This document shows positions 1 to 8,211 of a stretch of DNA of 64,000 bases, one piece after another. A program made the position numbers and the translations under genes. Each line of letters begins with the position of its first letter. Position 1 is the stretch's first letter. The notes below the pieces were generated by a model. The model saw nothing but the letters and a program-made list of their open reading frames with translations. It had not been told where the DNA came from and ran no database searches. The DNA is taken from the NCBI RefSeq assembly GCF_000308615.1, contig NZ_BAGB01000028.1, positions 20,093-84,092 of the forward strand, written 5' to 3'. The DNA is from Nocardia jiangxiensis NBRC 101359. GTDB lineage: Bacteria; Actinomycetota; Actinomycetes; Mycobacteriales; Mycobacteriaceae.

Positions 1-198
1 GGCGCCGCGTACCCATTTCTTTTCCAGGTCTGCGGCACGCAAGGTGAGCATCTCTCGTTCGACTTCGTTCTCCGCGTGCCCGGTGAGGTCGATGAGTTCG
101 ACCCAGCGCTCGAAGTCCCGACGCAGCTCTTTTCCGGCTTTCGGATGCATTTTCGACCCCTTGTCGCCCCTCGGATTCCGATACTTGCCCTGTTTCAT
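1..198 (-). CDS. Small hypothetical protein, 3' end outside the window
   Basis: The reading frame opens with ATG at 198 and stays open for 66 codons to the window edge, so the C-terminus is missing. The ATG overlaps the stop of the upstream DUF4254-like gene in an ATGA junction, which implies translational coupling. The protein starts basic and Gly-rich (MKQGKYRNPRGDKG) and then has a charged, helix-prone stretch (RRDFERWVELIDL, EREMLTLRAADLEKKW). I do not recognise a family. The coupling makes a partner of the upstream product plausible, but that is inference. Confidence 0.55.
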   Translation of the reverse strand, partial: MKQGKYRNPRGDKGSKMHPKAGKELRRDFERWVELIDLTGHAENEVEREMLTLRAADLEKKWVRGA

Positions 199-704
199 TC
201 GGTTCCCCTGCAAATTCCGGTCCAGCCCAGCGGTAACTGGAGATGTCGCCAGCGTATTTCGTCCACCATCTCCGCATAGCTCTCACGAGCCTCGCCCAGA
301 TGGAACCATGCCCGGTGCCGCGTCTCGCTGTCGGCCGAATGCAGCACTGTCCACCACGTCACGGCGTATATTTTGGCTATGCGGCTGATTACCTCGCCGA
401 GCGTATGTGTGTGCGTGCGCGCACCTTTCATGCGGGGTATATTGCGCGCCGCCCAAGCGTCGATTTCGCTGACAGCACGATCGATGGCCGCATGAATTTG
501 CTCCCCGGCGGGATTTCTTTGCCGCAAGATATCGCCCAGCTGAAACGGTATGAGTTCGGCATGCATATCACCGAGTTCTCGCGCCCACCCGGCCAGGGGG
601 GAGGTACTCGAGCTGCGGCCTGCGATTGCCTGGAATAGATGTGCGGGTTCCAAAAGCGGCAACGTCTCAGTCGGCGAAGACGGGTAGTTCGGTTGTTTGA
701 TCAT
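195..704 (-). CDS. DUF4254-like protein
   Basis: The 169-residue protein looks like the DUF4254 family of actinobacteria. It has an N-terminal segment resembling the family's opening (LEPAHLFQAIAGR), a middle helix that includes AIDRAVSEIDAWAARNIP, and the pattern HTHTLGEVISRIAKIYA followed by an HLGEARESYAEMVDEI helix. No signal peptide or membrane segment is seen. DUF4254 has no established function that I know of. ATG 704 is chosen because a weak GAAGGG lies upstream; an in-frame ATG at 728 is the alternative. The gene overlaps the downstream small gene by 4 bases (ATGA). Family assignment rests on pattern memory only. Confidence 0.6.
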   Translation of the reverse strand: MIKQPNYPSSPTETLPLLEPAHLFQAIAGRSSSTSPLAGWARELGDMHAELIPFQLGDILRQRNPAGEQIHAAIDRAVSEIDAWAARNIPRMKGARTHTHTLGEVISRIAKIYAVTWWTVLHSADSETRHRAWFHLGEARESYAEMVDEIRWRHLQLPLGWTGICRGTE

Positions 705-1047
705 CGGTCCGGAGCCCTTCAAATGCATCGGTCATCACCCATATCGATGCCTCCTGTGCGGCATCGAATTCACGCATAATTGAAGTGCGGGAACATCGCC
801 ATCGGAATGCCGGTACACACCCGGACTCGGCCGACCGAATGTGCGACCTCACACCGTCGTTCAGAGATCACGAGACGATGCAGCGCGCCGCGTCGCGCTG
901 GCACGAACCAAGATTTTGCAGGCAGCGAGCCGAAATCTGGCCGGCCGCTGCCATTTGGCGTCGAAGGTATGGCACTGAACCTAGGTCCGGCGCGCCGCAC
1001 AGCGCCACACCGTCGTTTACATGCATGTAACAATGCGTCGACACTGT
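705..1047. other. Intergenic stretch with one palindrome
   Basis: This 343-base gap lies between the PucR-type regulator and the DUF4254-like gene, both on the minus strand. The short open frames in it have no recognisable family and look like shadows. The only structure seen is the 14-bp palindrome at 1017-1030. Confidence 0.5.
1017..1030. promoter_or_regulatory. Perfect 14-bp palindrome, possible operator
   Basis: TTACATGCATGTAA is perfectly symmetric and AT-rich against a high-GC background. It sits 17 bases past the 3' end of the PucR-type gene and about 310 bases upstream of the DUF4254-like start. It could be a regulator binding site for the minus-strand transcript. It has no T-tract and is short for a terminator. 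Confidence 0.35.
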
Positions 1048-2205
1048 TCAGGACAAGGCCAGCAGCGCCAGTGCCGCGTCCTGGGGGATGGTGACGTCGA
1101 GTCCGGTGAGCTCCCGGAACCGCTGCAGGCGTTTGAGCACTGTGTTCCGATGGCAGTACAGCCGGGTCGCCACATGTCCGACGTTGCCGGACTCGAGGAA
1201 TGCCTGCACGGTTTCGACTATGCGGTGACGTTCCTCGTCGCCGCAGCTATCGAGTCGCTCGGTCACGCGATCGACAGGATCGGCTCCGCCCTCGAGTTTG
1301 CGGCGAGCAACTCGGGCCCAGGCCTGCGGAAAAGTGACCAAGCCTGAGTCGTCGGCTGTCAACACATGTGCGATGTCCAGGGCGGAGTCGGCGGCCGACG
1401 GTACCTTGCCGAGTCCCGCGACCTGCGGGACGAACCCGGCGCGCACCCCGGACAAGAGCCGGTACTGCAATTCGGTTTGCGGCCCTTTCGACTTCCGGGG
1501 GGCCTGCCAGAACCCCACAATCCCGCTGTTCCATTCGACGGTGAACAGTTTCTCTGCGCTGGCGCGGGCCTGTGATTCAGCCCGGTGGATCGCGTCCGCC
1601 TCCGGCATGAGTGCCATCACCACGCGATAGGACGCGGACTCGTCGGTCCCCAATGCCGCGGCGAGCCGAGAAATATTCGAAGGCAGATGCGGGTGCCGGA
1701 GCAGTTCGAGGAGGAAGCCGCGCTGATGATCGCTCTCCTCCCGGGCAATGATCGCAATCTCCTGCAGGTAGCTCTGCTGCACAGTGCGGGCGTAGGTATC
1801 GACGATGCCGCACAGGTTTCCGACGTGCATTGCCAGCGCCATCGCGTCGCGGTGGTGGGCGCGCCACAGGATGTAGGACCAGATCACCCCGAAGCACAGG
1901 CGGACGGCAGCCACCAGGCTTTCGACCGGCACGCCCTGGCGTGCGCGGCGCTGGCCGAGTTCAACCGGTAGGTCATCCGTGCCTGTCGTGCTGGGTGCGG
2001 TGGTGTTGCGCAGGATCAACTGCAGCGACTTCCGTGCATCATCATGGACTTCGTCCCGGTCGACCAGTCCGCTGTCGTAGGGAGAGATTTGCATGATCTG
2101 TTCGAGGTAGGAATCGGCGAGCCGATCGATTTCGACGGCTGCGCCGGCAAGCAGTTCCTGCCACCGAGACCGGGTGTCCGCTTTCAATTTCGGCAATCCC
2201 TGCAC
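1048..2205 (-). CDS. PucR-family transcriptional regulator
   Basis: A 385-residue regulator of the PucR/CdaR type. The N-terminal ~150 residues are helical and resemble an RsbR-like sensory segment (RARQGVPVESLVAAVRLCFGVIW). A central GGDEF-like/CdaR domain follows, and the C-terminus carries the PucR-type helix-turn-helix: VETVQAFLESGNVGHVATRLYCHRNTV with LKRLQRFRELTGLDV, roughly residues 325-375. In actinobacteria such proteins often activate catabolic genes, responding to an aromatic or nitrogen compound. The alcohol dehydrogenase/aldehyde dehydrogenase pair just upstream is the nearest candidate target, but no shared operator was identified. Confidence 0.88.
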   Translation of the reverse strand: MQGLPKLKADTRSRWQELLAGAAVEIDRLADSYLEQIMQISPYDSGLVDRDEVHDDARKSLQLILRNTTAPSTTGTDDLPVELGQRRARQGVPVESLVAAVRLCFGVIWSYILWRAHHRDAMALAMHVGNLCGIVDTYARTVQQSYLQEIAIIAREESDHQRGFLLELLRHPHLPSNISRLAAALGTDESASYRVVMALMPEADAIHRAESQARASAEKLFTVEWNSGIVGFWQAPRKSKGPQTELQYRLLSGVRAGFVPQVAGLGKVPSAADSALDIAHVLTADDSGLVTFPQAWARVARRKLEGGADPVDRVTERLDSCGDEERHRIVETVQAFLESGNVGHVATRLYCHRNTVLKRLQRFRELTGLDVTIPQDAALALLALS

Positions 2206-2554
2206 GGTGTCACCGCCTTCCCGCGACCGCGGCCATACACGCGGCTCGGAAACCTACATCGACCGAGGATGGCCGCGGCGGCCTCGATCGAAATAGCGCG
2301 CAGCACGCATATCCGCCGCACATGTTGGTGAGGATAGCCCGCAGGAGGCGTAAGCCGCCCGCAGCGTAATGAGCCGGTAGGGCTGTACCTCGGCAGCCCG
2401 GACGAGCCCAGTCACACAGTTCGCCCAGGCCACCACAGGGCACTGCAAATATCAGGCAACTGTGCTCTGGAGGAGAGACGTAGCAGGGTGCGGGAGGGGC
2501 GAGTCGATTTATTGCCGGTGGGTGGCTGGCTTCCGGGTTTGCCCGCCGCGGGCT
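2206..2554. other. Intergenic stretch, nothing recognised
   Basis: These 349 bases separate the 3' end of the alcohol dehydrogenase gene from the start of the PucR-type gene, both on the minus strand. They probably carry the PucR promoter, but no clear promoter boxes, hairpin or coding frame could be defined. Confidence 0.5.
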
Positions 2555-3631
2555 TCATTCGAAGACGATGACTTGGCGTCCGACGATCTCGCCGCGGCCC
2601 AGGGCTTCCAGGTTCTCGTTGATGTCCTGGAGGCTGACTTTGGTGACGTTGTGCTTGATGAGGCCGGCTTCGGCCAGGGAGAGCACCTCGACGAGGTCCA
2701 AGTGGTTGCCCCAGAAGGAACCCAGGTAGGACAGTTCCGTGCCGACGAACGGGAACTGCCGGTGCTCGACGCGGTGGCTCATGAGGCCGACGGCCGCCAG
2801 TGCGCCTTCGGGGCCCAGCAGGTCGAACCCCATCGAGACAGATGCCTCGCTGCCGACGCAGTCCAGGATGGCGTCGATGGTTCTCCGGCCGGTCAGCCTC
2901 TCCAGTTCGCGCTGGATGGCCTCGGTGGACTTGTCCTTGACATTGATGCCGTGGTCCGCGCCGTTCTCCTTCGCCACGCCCAGTTTGCTGTCCGTCCGTG
3001 CGAGCGCCACCACGATCGCTCCAGCTCCGAGCAGCTTCGCGTATTGGACCGCGTAGCTTCCCAGCCCGCCGATGCCCGTGACCGCGACGGTGCGGCCGGG
3101 GCCTAGCTTGCCCGCGTCCCGGAGCTTGCGCATCCCTCGGTACGGAGTCATACCCGCGTCGGTCATGGGGGCGAGGAGCTCGGGTGCTTTCGCGGCGTCC
3201 TCCGAGACCGGGATCGCATGGCGGTACTCCACCGCCATGTACTCGGCGAAGCCTCCGGGAGGGCCGAAGCCCACCCACCGGCCGTTGCCGCTGCACAGCT
3301 GTTCGTTGCCTTCGCGGCACTGCCGGCAGGTGCCGTCTCCCCAGCTGGGATTCACCACGACCATGTCGCCCTCCGAGTAGGCCAGCGTTTTCGGTACGCC
3401 GCTGCCCAGTCCCGCCACTCGGCCTGTGACCTCGTGACCGGGGATGTAGGGGAACTCCACGGGGAACGGGCCCTTGAAGTAACCGTCGAGTAGCTGATAG
3501 TCGCTTCGGCACATGCCCGTCGCGGCGACCTTCAGGAGAATCTCGCCCGGCCCGGGCTCAGGCACAGGAACCTCTTCGATCCGAAGCGGTTCCCGGTATC
3601 CGTACATCCGGGCTGCGAGCATCTGCATCAC
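2555..3631 (-). CDS. Zinc-dependent alcohol dehydrogenase
   Basis: A 358-residue medium-chain, zinc-dependent alcohol dehydrogenase. The GroES-like N-terminal domain carries the catalytic zinc ligands Cys41 (GMCRSD) and His66-Glu67 (GHE). The structural zinc lobe reads GDGTCRQCREGNEQLC, so Asp stands where the first of four Cys normally is. A Rossmann domain follows with the NAD(P) motif GIGGLGSYAVQYAKLLGA. It should interconvert an alcohol with an aldehyde or ketone; the substrate is not evident. It is divergent from an aldehyde dehydrogenase 80 bases away, so the pair probably acts in sequence (alcohol to aldehyde to acid) from a shared control region. Confidence 0.9.
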   Translation of the reverse strand: MMQMLAARMYGYREPLRIEEVPVPEPGPGEILLKVAATGMCRSDYQLLDGYFKGPFPVEFPYIPGHEVTGRVAGLGSGVPKTLAYSEGDMVVVNPSWGDGTCRQCREGNEQLCSGNGRWVGFGPPGGFAEYMAVEYRHAIPVSEDAAKAPELLAPMTDAGMTPYRGMRKLRDAGKLGPGRTVAVTGIGGLGSYAVQYAKLLGAGAIVVALARTDSKLGVAKENGADHGINVKDKSTEAIQRELERLTGRRTIDAILDCVGSEASVSMGFDLLGPEGALAAVGLMSHRVEHRQFPFVGTELSYLGSFWGNHLDLVEVLSLAEAGLIKHNVTKVSLQDINENLEALGRGEIVGRQVIVFE

Positions 3632-3711
3632 GTGTTCCTCGCTTCGCTGTGGGTGGGACGAGGGCGCAAATGTGGATTGCGAGCCATATTAGGCGGACGT
3701 ACCGTTAATTT

Positions 3712-5094
3712 ATGGCTATCGCGACGACGAGTCCTGTGACGGGTGAGGTCCTCAGGAGGTTCGACGAACTGACTCCTGAGGAACTGGAGGACAAGCTTGC
3801 ACGGGCGTCGGCAGCGGCTGCCTCGTACCGGCTCACGAGCGTCGAGGAGCGGGCGGGATGGCTGCAGCATGCGGCCGACCGCCTGGAGAAGGAGGCCGAG
3901 AGCGTCAGCCGGATGATCACCATGGAAATGGGCAAGACATTGCGGGCGGCGGAGCAGGAAGTGGCCAAGTGCGTGCACGGGCTGCGGTTCTACGCCACCG
4001 CGGGCCCCGCATTCCTGCGGGATGTGGTCGGTGATGGCCGGCGCGTAGGCGCGGAGCAGACGTTCGTGACGTACCAGCCGATCGGTGTGGTGCTCGCGGT
4101 GATGCCGTGGAATCTGCCGTTGTGGCAAGTCATGCGGTTCGCCGCGCCTGCCCTGACGGCGGGGAACGCGGGACTGTTGAAGCACGCCTCGAACGTGCCG
4201 CAGTGCGCCCTGTACCTGGAAGAGCTCTTCCGTGACGCGGGCTTCCCGGACGACGTGTTCCAGACCCTGCTGATCTCGTCGGGGAAGGTGGAGCAGGTGC
4301 TGCGCGACCCGCGGGTGGCGGCCGCGACACTGACGGGCAGTGAACCGGCGGGGCGGTCGGTGGCCACCATCGCCGGCGACGAGATCAAGAAGGTGGTCCT
4401 CGAACTCGGCGGCTCCGACCCGTTCATCGTCATGCCCTCCACGAACCTGGAGCGGGCCACCGACGTCGCGGTCAAGGCGCGGTGTTTGAACAATGGGCAG
4501 TCCTGCATCAACGGCAAGCGGTTCTTCGTCCACCAGGACATCGGTGACGCATTCATCGAGATGTTCGTGGCGAAGATGGGCGCACTGGTGGTGGGTGACC
4601 CGATGGACGGGGGGACCGACGTCGGTCCGCTGGCCACCGAGTCCGGCCGGCGGGATGTGGAATCCTACGTCGAGGACGCCGTCGGCAAGGGCGCGACAGT
4701 GCTGCTGGGCGGCGAACGCCCGGACGGGCCCGGCTGGTTCTACCCGCCCACCGTGCTGACCGGCATCACGTCGGAGATGCGGATGTACCACGAGGAGGTC
4801 TTCGGTCCCGTGGCGCAGGTGTGGACGGTCTCCTCTTTGGAGGATGCATTGCGGGAGGCCAACGGGCACCCCTACGGCCTCGGGTCGAACCTGTGGAGCG
4901 AGGACGAGGCCGAACGCGAACTCTTCGTCCGCGACGTGCAGTCGGGCATGGCCTTCATCAACGGCAACACGACCAGCTACCCCGAGATCCCCTTCGGCGG
5001 CGTCAAACGCAGCGGTTACGGACGCGAGCTGGCGGACCTCGGTATGCGGGAGTTCATGAACGCCAAGACCGTCTGGATCGGGCAGGATGCATAG
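3712..5094 (+). CDS. NAD(P)-dependent aldehyde dehydrogenase (succinate-semialdehyde dehydrogenase type)
   Basis: A 460-residue aldehyde dehydrogenase, normal length for the superfamily. Visible motifs are PWNLPLWQVMR near residue 125, the general base Glu231 in LELGGSDPF, the nucleophile Cys265 in NGQSCINGKRF, and the C-terminal EVFGPVAQV and PFGGVKRSGYGRE segments. The closest family pattern is the GabD2-like group of NAD(P)-dependent succinate-semialdehyde dehydrogenases, but medium-chain or aromatic aldehydes are also possible. It oxidises an aldehyde to the acid in the cytoplasm. Its divergent neighbour is an alcohol dehydrogenase that could supply the aldehyde. Confidence 0.92.
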   Translation: MAIATTSPVTGEVLRRFDELTPEELEDKLARASAAAASYRLTSVEERAGWLQHAADRLEKEAESVSRMITMEMGKTLRAAEQEVAKCVHGLRFYATAGPAFLRDVVGDGRRVGAEQTFVTYQPIGVVLAVMPWNLPLWQVMRFAAPALTAGNAGLLKHASNVPQCALYLEELFRDAGFPDDVFQTLLISSGKVEQVLRDPRVAAATLTGSEPAGRSVATIAGDEIKKVVLELGGSDPFIVMPSTNLERATDVAVKARCLNNGQSCINGKRFFVHQDIGDAFIEMFVAKMGALVVGDPMDGGTDVGPLATESGRRDVESYVEDAVGKGATVLLGGERPDGPGWFYPPTVLTGITSEMRMYHEEVFGPVAQVWTVSSLEDALREANGHPYGLGSNLWSEDEAERELFVRDVQSGMAFINGNTTSYPEIPFGGVKRSGYGRELADLGMREFMNAKTVWIGQDA

Positions 5095-5216
5095 GCTTTG
5101 CCGCGCCCGTACAACGCTGCGCATCCTCGCCGCCGCACGCCCGGCCGACTCCCACACCACCGACCTCGCTCGGCGGGATGGACGCACGGTCCGCCCGCGC
5201 GCCTGCGGCGCGCGTA

Positions 5217-5396
5217 CTAGTGCGTTTCGGGTGTGGGGTAGCCACTGTCTGCCCAGCTTTTCCACGTAGATCTCGGTTGGGGCCGGGGGCGAATGGTGAC
5301 GGGTTTGGGTGGTGTGTAGCCGATCGTGTTGTGCCACGACGCGATCCAGGCTCGAGTCCAAGCCGGTGGCTGGGCAGGTGCAGGATCAGCTCTCAC
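5217..5396 (-). CDS. Possible small hypothetical protein
   Basis: A GTG at 5396 overlaps the stop codon of the upstream gene (GTGA) and opens a 59-residue frame that stays open to TAG at 5217. The product is Trp/Pro-rich (AWTRAWIASWHNTIGYTPPK, then WKSWADSGYPTPETH), and third codon positions are mostly G/C, as expected for a real gene here. No family is recognised. It could be a genuine coupled small gene or an accidental open frame. Confidence 0.35.
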   Translation of the reverse strand: MRADPAPAQPPAWTRAWIASWHNTIGYTPPKPVTIRPRPQPRSTWKSWADSGYPTPETH

Positions 5397-6157
5397 TCGG
5401 GCAGCGTCGGCAACGCGGGACTGTCCAGGCACAGGCGTGCTCGGTCCTGTGGGTGGATCCGGACCGGCACCCGCGCGCCGACGAAACCGATCTGAGCCCT
5501 GCGCGCGGCGGTGCGGAAGCCGAAACGCGCGGTGGTCGTGTATTCGACTCCGTCCGGATAGTTCACTCGCACAGCGACATTCGCCAGGCTCGACTCCGCG
5601 TCGGGCATACTGCGGGAGGGCACCTCGAGGAAGTCGATCCCGGTGATCGTCGCGGTCGCGCGCACGCCTGTGCGGTAGAGCTCCTGGGCCTCCTCGGCGG
5701 TGATCTGCCGGTTGCCGTCGGGCAGCAGGTCCCGTCCGTAGCGGCGTTCGACGGCCACGCGCGCCAGTTCCCGGATGCCGATGCCGGTCACCTCGGGCAC
5801 GACCGAGGGCTCGAGGCCCAGGCGCATGGCGGCGGCGACCCGTTCGGCGTACTCCTCGTTCCACAGCGCCTTCGTGCCCGGCGAAACCTGTTCGGGCCAG
5901 ATGATTCCGTAGCGACCGGGATGTTCGCGGTCGATCGTGGCCGGGAATTCGTCGCCGCATTCGGGCACCCGCTCGCCGGGGCCGTACCGCCGCCCGACCC
6001 GCAGCGCCCGTGCCGGGACCTCCGGACCGGACAGCACACCGGACAGCCGCGCGCTGCCGTAGCCGTCCTCGTCCCGGGTGACGGACACGCCGGTGACCCG
6101 GAACGTTCCCGTCACCGGGTGACCAGGGGTCCGTTTGAACAATCGCCGCAGGCTCAC
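5393..6157 (-). CDS. Hypothetical protein with C-terminal OB-like (DUF3592-type) domain
   Basis: A 254-residue cytoplasmic-looking protein with no signal peptide or membrane helix. The GTG at 6157 is chosen because homology-like structure begins there (VSLRRLFKRTPGHPVTGTF); the frame upstream is Arg/Ser-rich noise. It has two beta-rich halves: an N-terminal GTFRVTGVSVTRDEDGYG domain and a C-terminal ATATITGIDFLEVP domain ending in VGARVPVRIHPQDRARLCLD. The latter resembles the short beta domain in many actinobacterial DUF3592-type proteins. The function is unknown. Its stop overlaps a possible small downstream gene, and the OsmC gene lies 37 bases upstream on the same strand. Confidence 0.65.
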   Translation of the reverse strand: MSLRRLFKRTPGHPVTGTFRVTGVSVTRDEDGYGSARLSGVLSGPEVPARALRVGRRYGPGERVPECGDEFPATIDREHPGRYGIIWPEQVSPGTKALWNEEYAERVAAAMRLGLEPSVVPEVTGIGIRELARVAVERRYGRDLLPDGNRQITAEEAQELYRTGVRATATITGIDFLEVPSRSMPDAESSLANVAVRVNYPDGVEYTTTARFGFRTAARRAQIGFVGARVPVRIHPQDRARLCLDSPALPTLPE

Positions 6158-6194
6158 CGCTCGAGTGTGACAGTGAAAGGTCCTGGGGCGTAAG

Positions 6195-6710
6195 TCACTC
6201 GGTGACGAGCGTGGTCCGCACCGGTGTCGGTTCGATGGTGAGATCCAGTACGGGGCAACGCCTTTCGACCTCACGTTGCAATTCGGCATAGCGCTCGGCC
6301 GACTCGGGTCCACGGAGGTGGACCGTCAACCGCACGGCCTGGAATCCCGGGCGAACCGACTCGTCCAACCCGAAGAATCCGCGGACGTCCAGATCGCCCT
6401 CGGCGTCGATCCGCAGATCGTCCACGACGATGCCGCGCTGCTCGGCCACGAACCGGTAGGTCACCACCTGGCAGGCGATCAACGCGGCCAGATACACCTC
6501 GACCGGATTGGCGGCGGTGTCCGCACCGCCCAGCGCCGGGGGCTCGTCCACCCGGACCGTGTGCGTGCGGGCCTCGACCACGGTGGCAACGGCGCTCTCC
6601 GCGACACCGGAAGCGCGGAAGACGGCGAGCGCGTTCGCCGGATCGTCGGCGACGGCCTGCGCGGTGGCCCGAGTGATGGCATTGAGCGGTGCGCCCACAT
6701 CGGTTGTCAT
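6195..6710 (-). CDS. OsmC-family peroxidase-like protein
   Basis: A 171-residue OsmC/Ohr-family protein. The two redox cysteines of the family are present: one in the helix AALIACQVVTYRFVAEQRG and one in ERRCPVLDL. The beta segment IVVDDLRIDAEGDLDVRGFFGL is typical. Members reduce organic hydroperoxides with a thiol partner, although many OsmC paralogues have no demonstrated activity. The ATG at 6710 is the only sensible start. It is followed on the same strand, 37 bases later, by the DUF3592-like gene, with which it may form an operon. Confidence 0.88.
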   Translation of the reverse strand: MTTDVGAPLNAITRATAQAVADDPANALAVFRASGVAESAVATVVEARTHTVRVDEPPALGGADTAANPVEVYLAALIACQVVTYRFVAEQRGIVVDDLRIDAEGDLDVRGFFGLDESVRPGFQAVRLTVHLRGPESAERYAELQREVERRCPVLDLTIEPTPVRTTLVTE

Positions 6711-7089
6711 GCGGCCGAAGCTATCCGGGGTTCGCCCGCCCGGGGAGGGTTGTGGTCGGCGTGAATGCAATGCACCGCGCGGCTGGTCCGGGTTTCGGGG
6801 CCGCGGGGAGTTCTTCCGGCTTCGGGGCGGGTAATTCGAGCGCCATGCTGTCTGCAAAGTAGTTCGCTGGTTGATTGCCGTTGATATCGGAGCAGTTGCT
6901 GGGCCTGCCCGGTTCGGCCGTATGATCGGGGGGATGTTCCCAGGCCTCTGTGTTGCGGTGAGCCATCGACGTCGGTATTCGAGGCCGGGGCCGCGGTGCA
7001 TCCAGCCGTTTGCGGAGTATTCGCTGATCCGTGCGTTCGGGGTGTGGCGCGGTGTATCCGACCGTGAACTCGACCGCGGAGGTATAGCG
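6711..7089. other. Divergent intergenic region, no gene seen
   Basis: These 379 bases lie between the OsmC gene (minus) and the secondary alcohol dehydrogenase gene (plus) and must hold both promoters. A GGAGG ribosome-binding site sits immediately before the alcohol dehydrogenase ATG. I could not define convincing promoter boxes or operators. Confidence 0.5.
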
Positions 7090-8130
7090 ATGAAGGCTCT
7101 GCAATATCGAACCATCGGCGCCGCACCGGAATTGGTGACCGTGCCCGATCCGGAACCGGGGCCCGGACAGGTGTTGTTGAAGGTGACCGCGGCGGGGGTG
7201 TGTCACTCGGATATCGCCGTGATGTCCTGGCCGGAAAAGGATTTCCCGTATCCGCTGCCGCTCACACTGGGACACGAGGGGGCCGGGACGATCGAGGCGC
7301 TGGGTGACGGGGTGACCGGATTCGCGGTGGGTGACTCGGTCGCCGTCTACGGTCCGTGGGGATGTGGCGCCTGTCCGCCGTGTGCGGGTGGGCGGGAGAA
7401 CTACTGCCTGCGGGCTGGTGAGCTGAACATCTTCCCGCCCGGACTGGGTGCGCCGGGGGCGATCGCCGAATACATGATCGTGGACGATGCGCGGCATCTC
7501 GAGCCGCTCGACGGGCTGGATCCGGTCGAGACCGTCCCGCTGACCGACGCCGGACTGACCCCGTATCACGCGATCAAACGGTCGTTGCCGAAACTCGTTC
7601 CCGGCTCGACGGCCGTGGTGATCGGCGCCGGCGGTCTCGGGCACGTGGCCATTCAGCTGTTGCGCGCATCGAGTCCGGCGCGGGTGATCGCTCTGGACGT
7701 GAGCGAGGACAAACTCGAACTCGCGCGTACGGTCGGCGCACACGAGACCGTGATTTCCGACGCCGCGGCGGCCGATCGGGTGCGGGAGCTGACTGGCGGC
7801 CGGGGTGCGACCGCGGTATTCGACTTCGTCGGGGCCACGCCGACGACCGCCACCGCCGCGGGGTGTGTCGCGGTGGAGGGAGATATCACGATCATCGGCA
7901 TCGCCGGCGGTACGGTGCCGGTCGGTTTCGGTGTGCTGCCCTTCGAAGTGAATGTCATGGCGCCGTACTGGGGCAGTCGCGAGGAGTTGCACGAGGTGCT
8001 CGATCTGGCTCGGGCCGGTTCGGTGAAGGTGCACGTGGAAACCTTCGCCATGGCGGACGCGCCGCTGGCCTACGAGCGGTTGCACAGCGGAAAGATCAAC
8101 GGCCGCGCGGTGATTCTGCCGAACGGCTGA
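7090..8130 (+). CDS. Secondary alcohol dehydrogenase, Rhodococcus ADH-A-like
   Basis: A 346-residue zinc medium-chain dehydrogenase that matches the remembered ADH-A of Rhodococcus ruber along its whole length. Shared features include the MKA.QY start, GVCHSD with catalytic Cys38, LTLGHEG with His62-Glu63, the VYGPWGCGACPPC structural zinc lobe, GLTPYHAI, and the Rossmann motif VIGAGGLGHVAIQ. ADH-A oxidises secondary alcohols and reduces ketones using NAD(H), and a similar role is expected here. ATG 7090 follows a GGAGG ribosome-binding site. The gene appears monocistronic and is closed by the strong terminator at 8143-8185. Confidence 0.93.
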   Translation: MKALQYRTIGAAPELVTVPDPEPGPGQVLLKVTAAGVCHSDIAVMSWPEKDFPYPLPLTLGHEGAGTIEALGDGVTGFAVGDSVAVYGPWGCGACPPCAGGRENYCLRAGELNIFPPGLGAPGAIAEYMIVDDARHLEPLDGLDPVETVPLTDAGLTPYHAIKRSLPKLVPGSTAVVIGAGGLGHVAIQLLRASSPARVIALDVSEDKLELARTVGAHETVISDAAAADRVRELTGGRGATAVFDFVGATPTTATAAGCVAVEGDITIIGIAGGTVPVGFGVLPFEVNVMAPYWGSREELHEVLDLARAGSVKVHVETFAMADAPLAYERLHSGKINGRAVILPNG

Positions 8131-8142
8131 GCCGACACAGCA

Positions 8143-8185
8143 TCGCGCCTCGCTCGGAGGGATCCGGGCGAGGCGCGAATTTTAT
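8143..8185 (+). terminator. Rho-independent terminator of the ADH-A-like gene
   Basis: A perfect 10-bp stem, CGCGCCTCGC at 8144-8153 pairing with GCGAGGCGCG at 8168-8177, extends inwards by about four more pairs including one G-U. It is followed by AATTTTATT. It lies 13 bases after the alcohol dehydrogenase stop and before the convergent VC0807-like gene. Confidence 0.88.
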
Positions 8186-8211
8186 TGGTGCAGTAGATGA
8201 TTCGTGGAGGT

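Noticed and set aside
3628..5361. A 577-codon open frame on the minus strand opposite the aldehyde dehydrogenase gene
   Set aside because: It is His/Arg/Pro-rich with no family resemblance, and the plus-strand frame has complete aldehyde dehydrogenase motifs. It is a GC-driven shadow frame.
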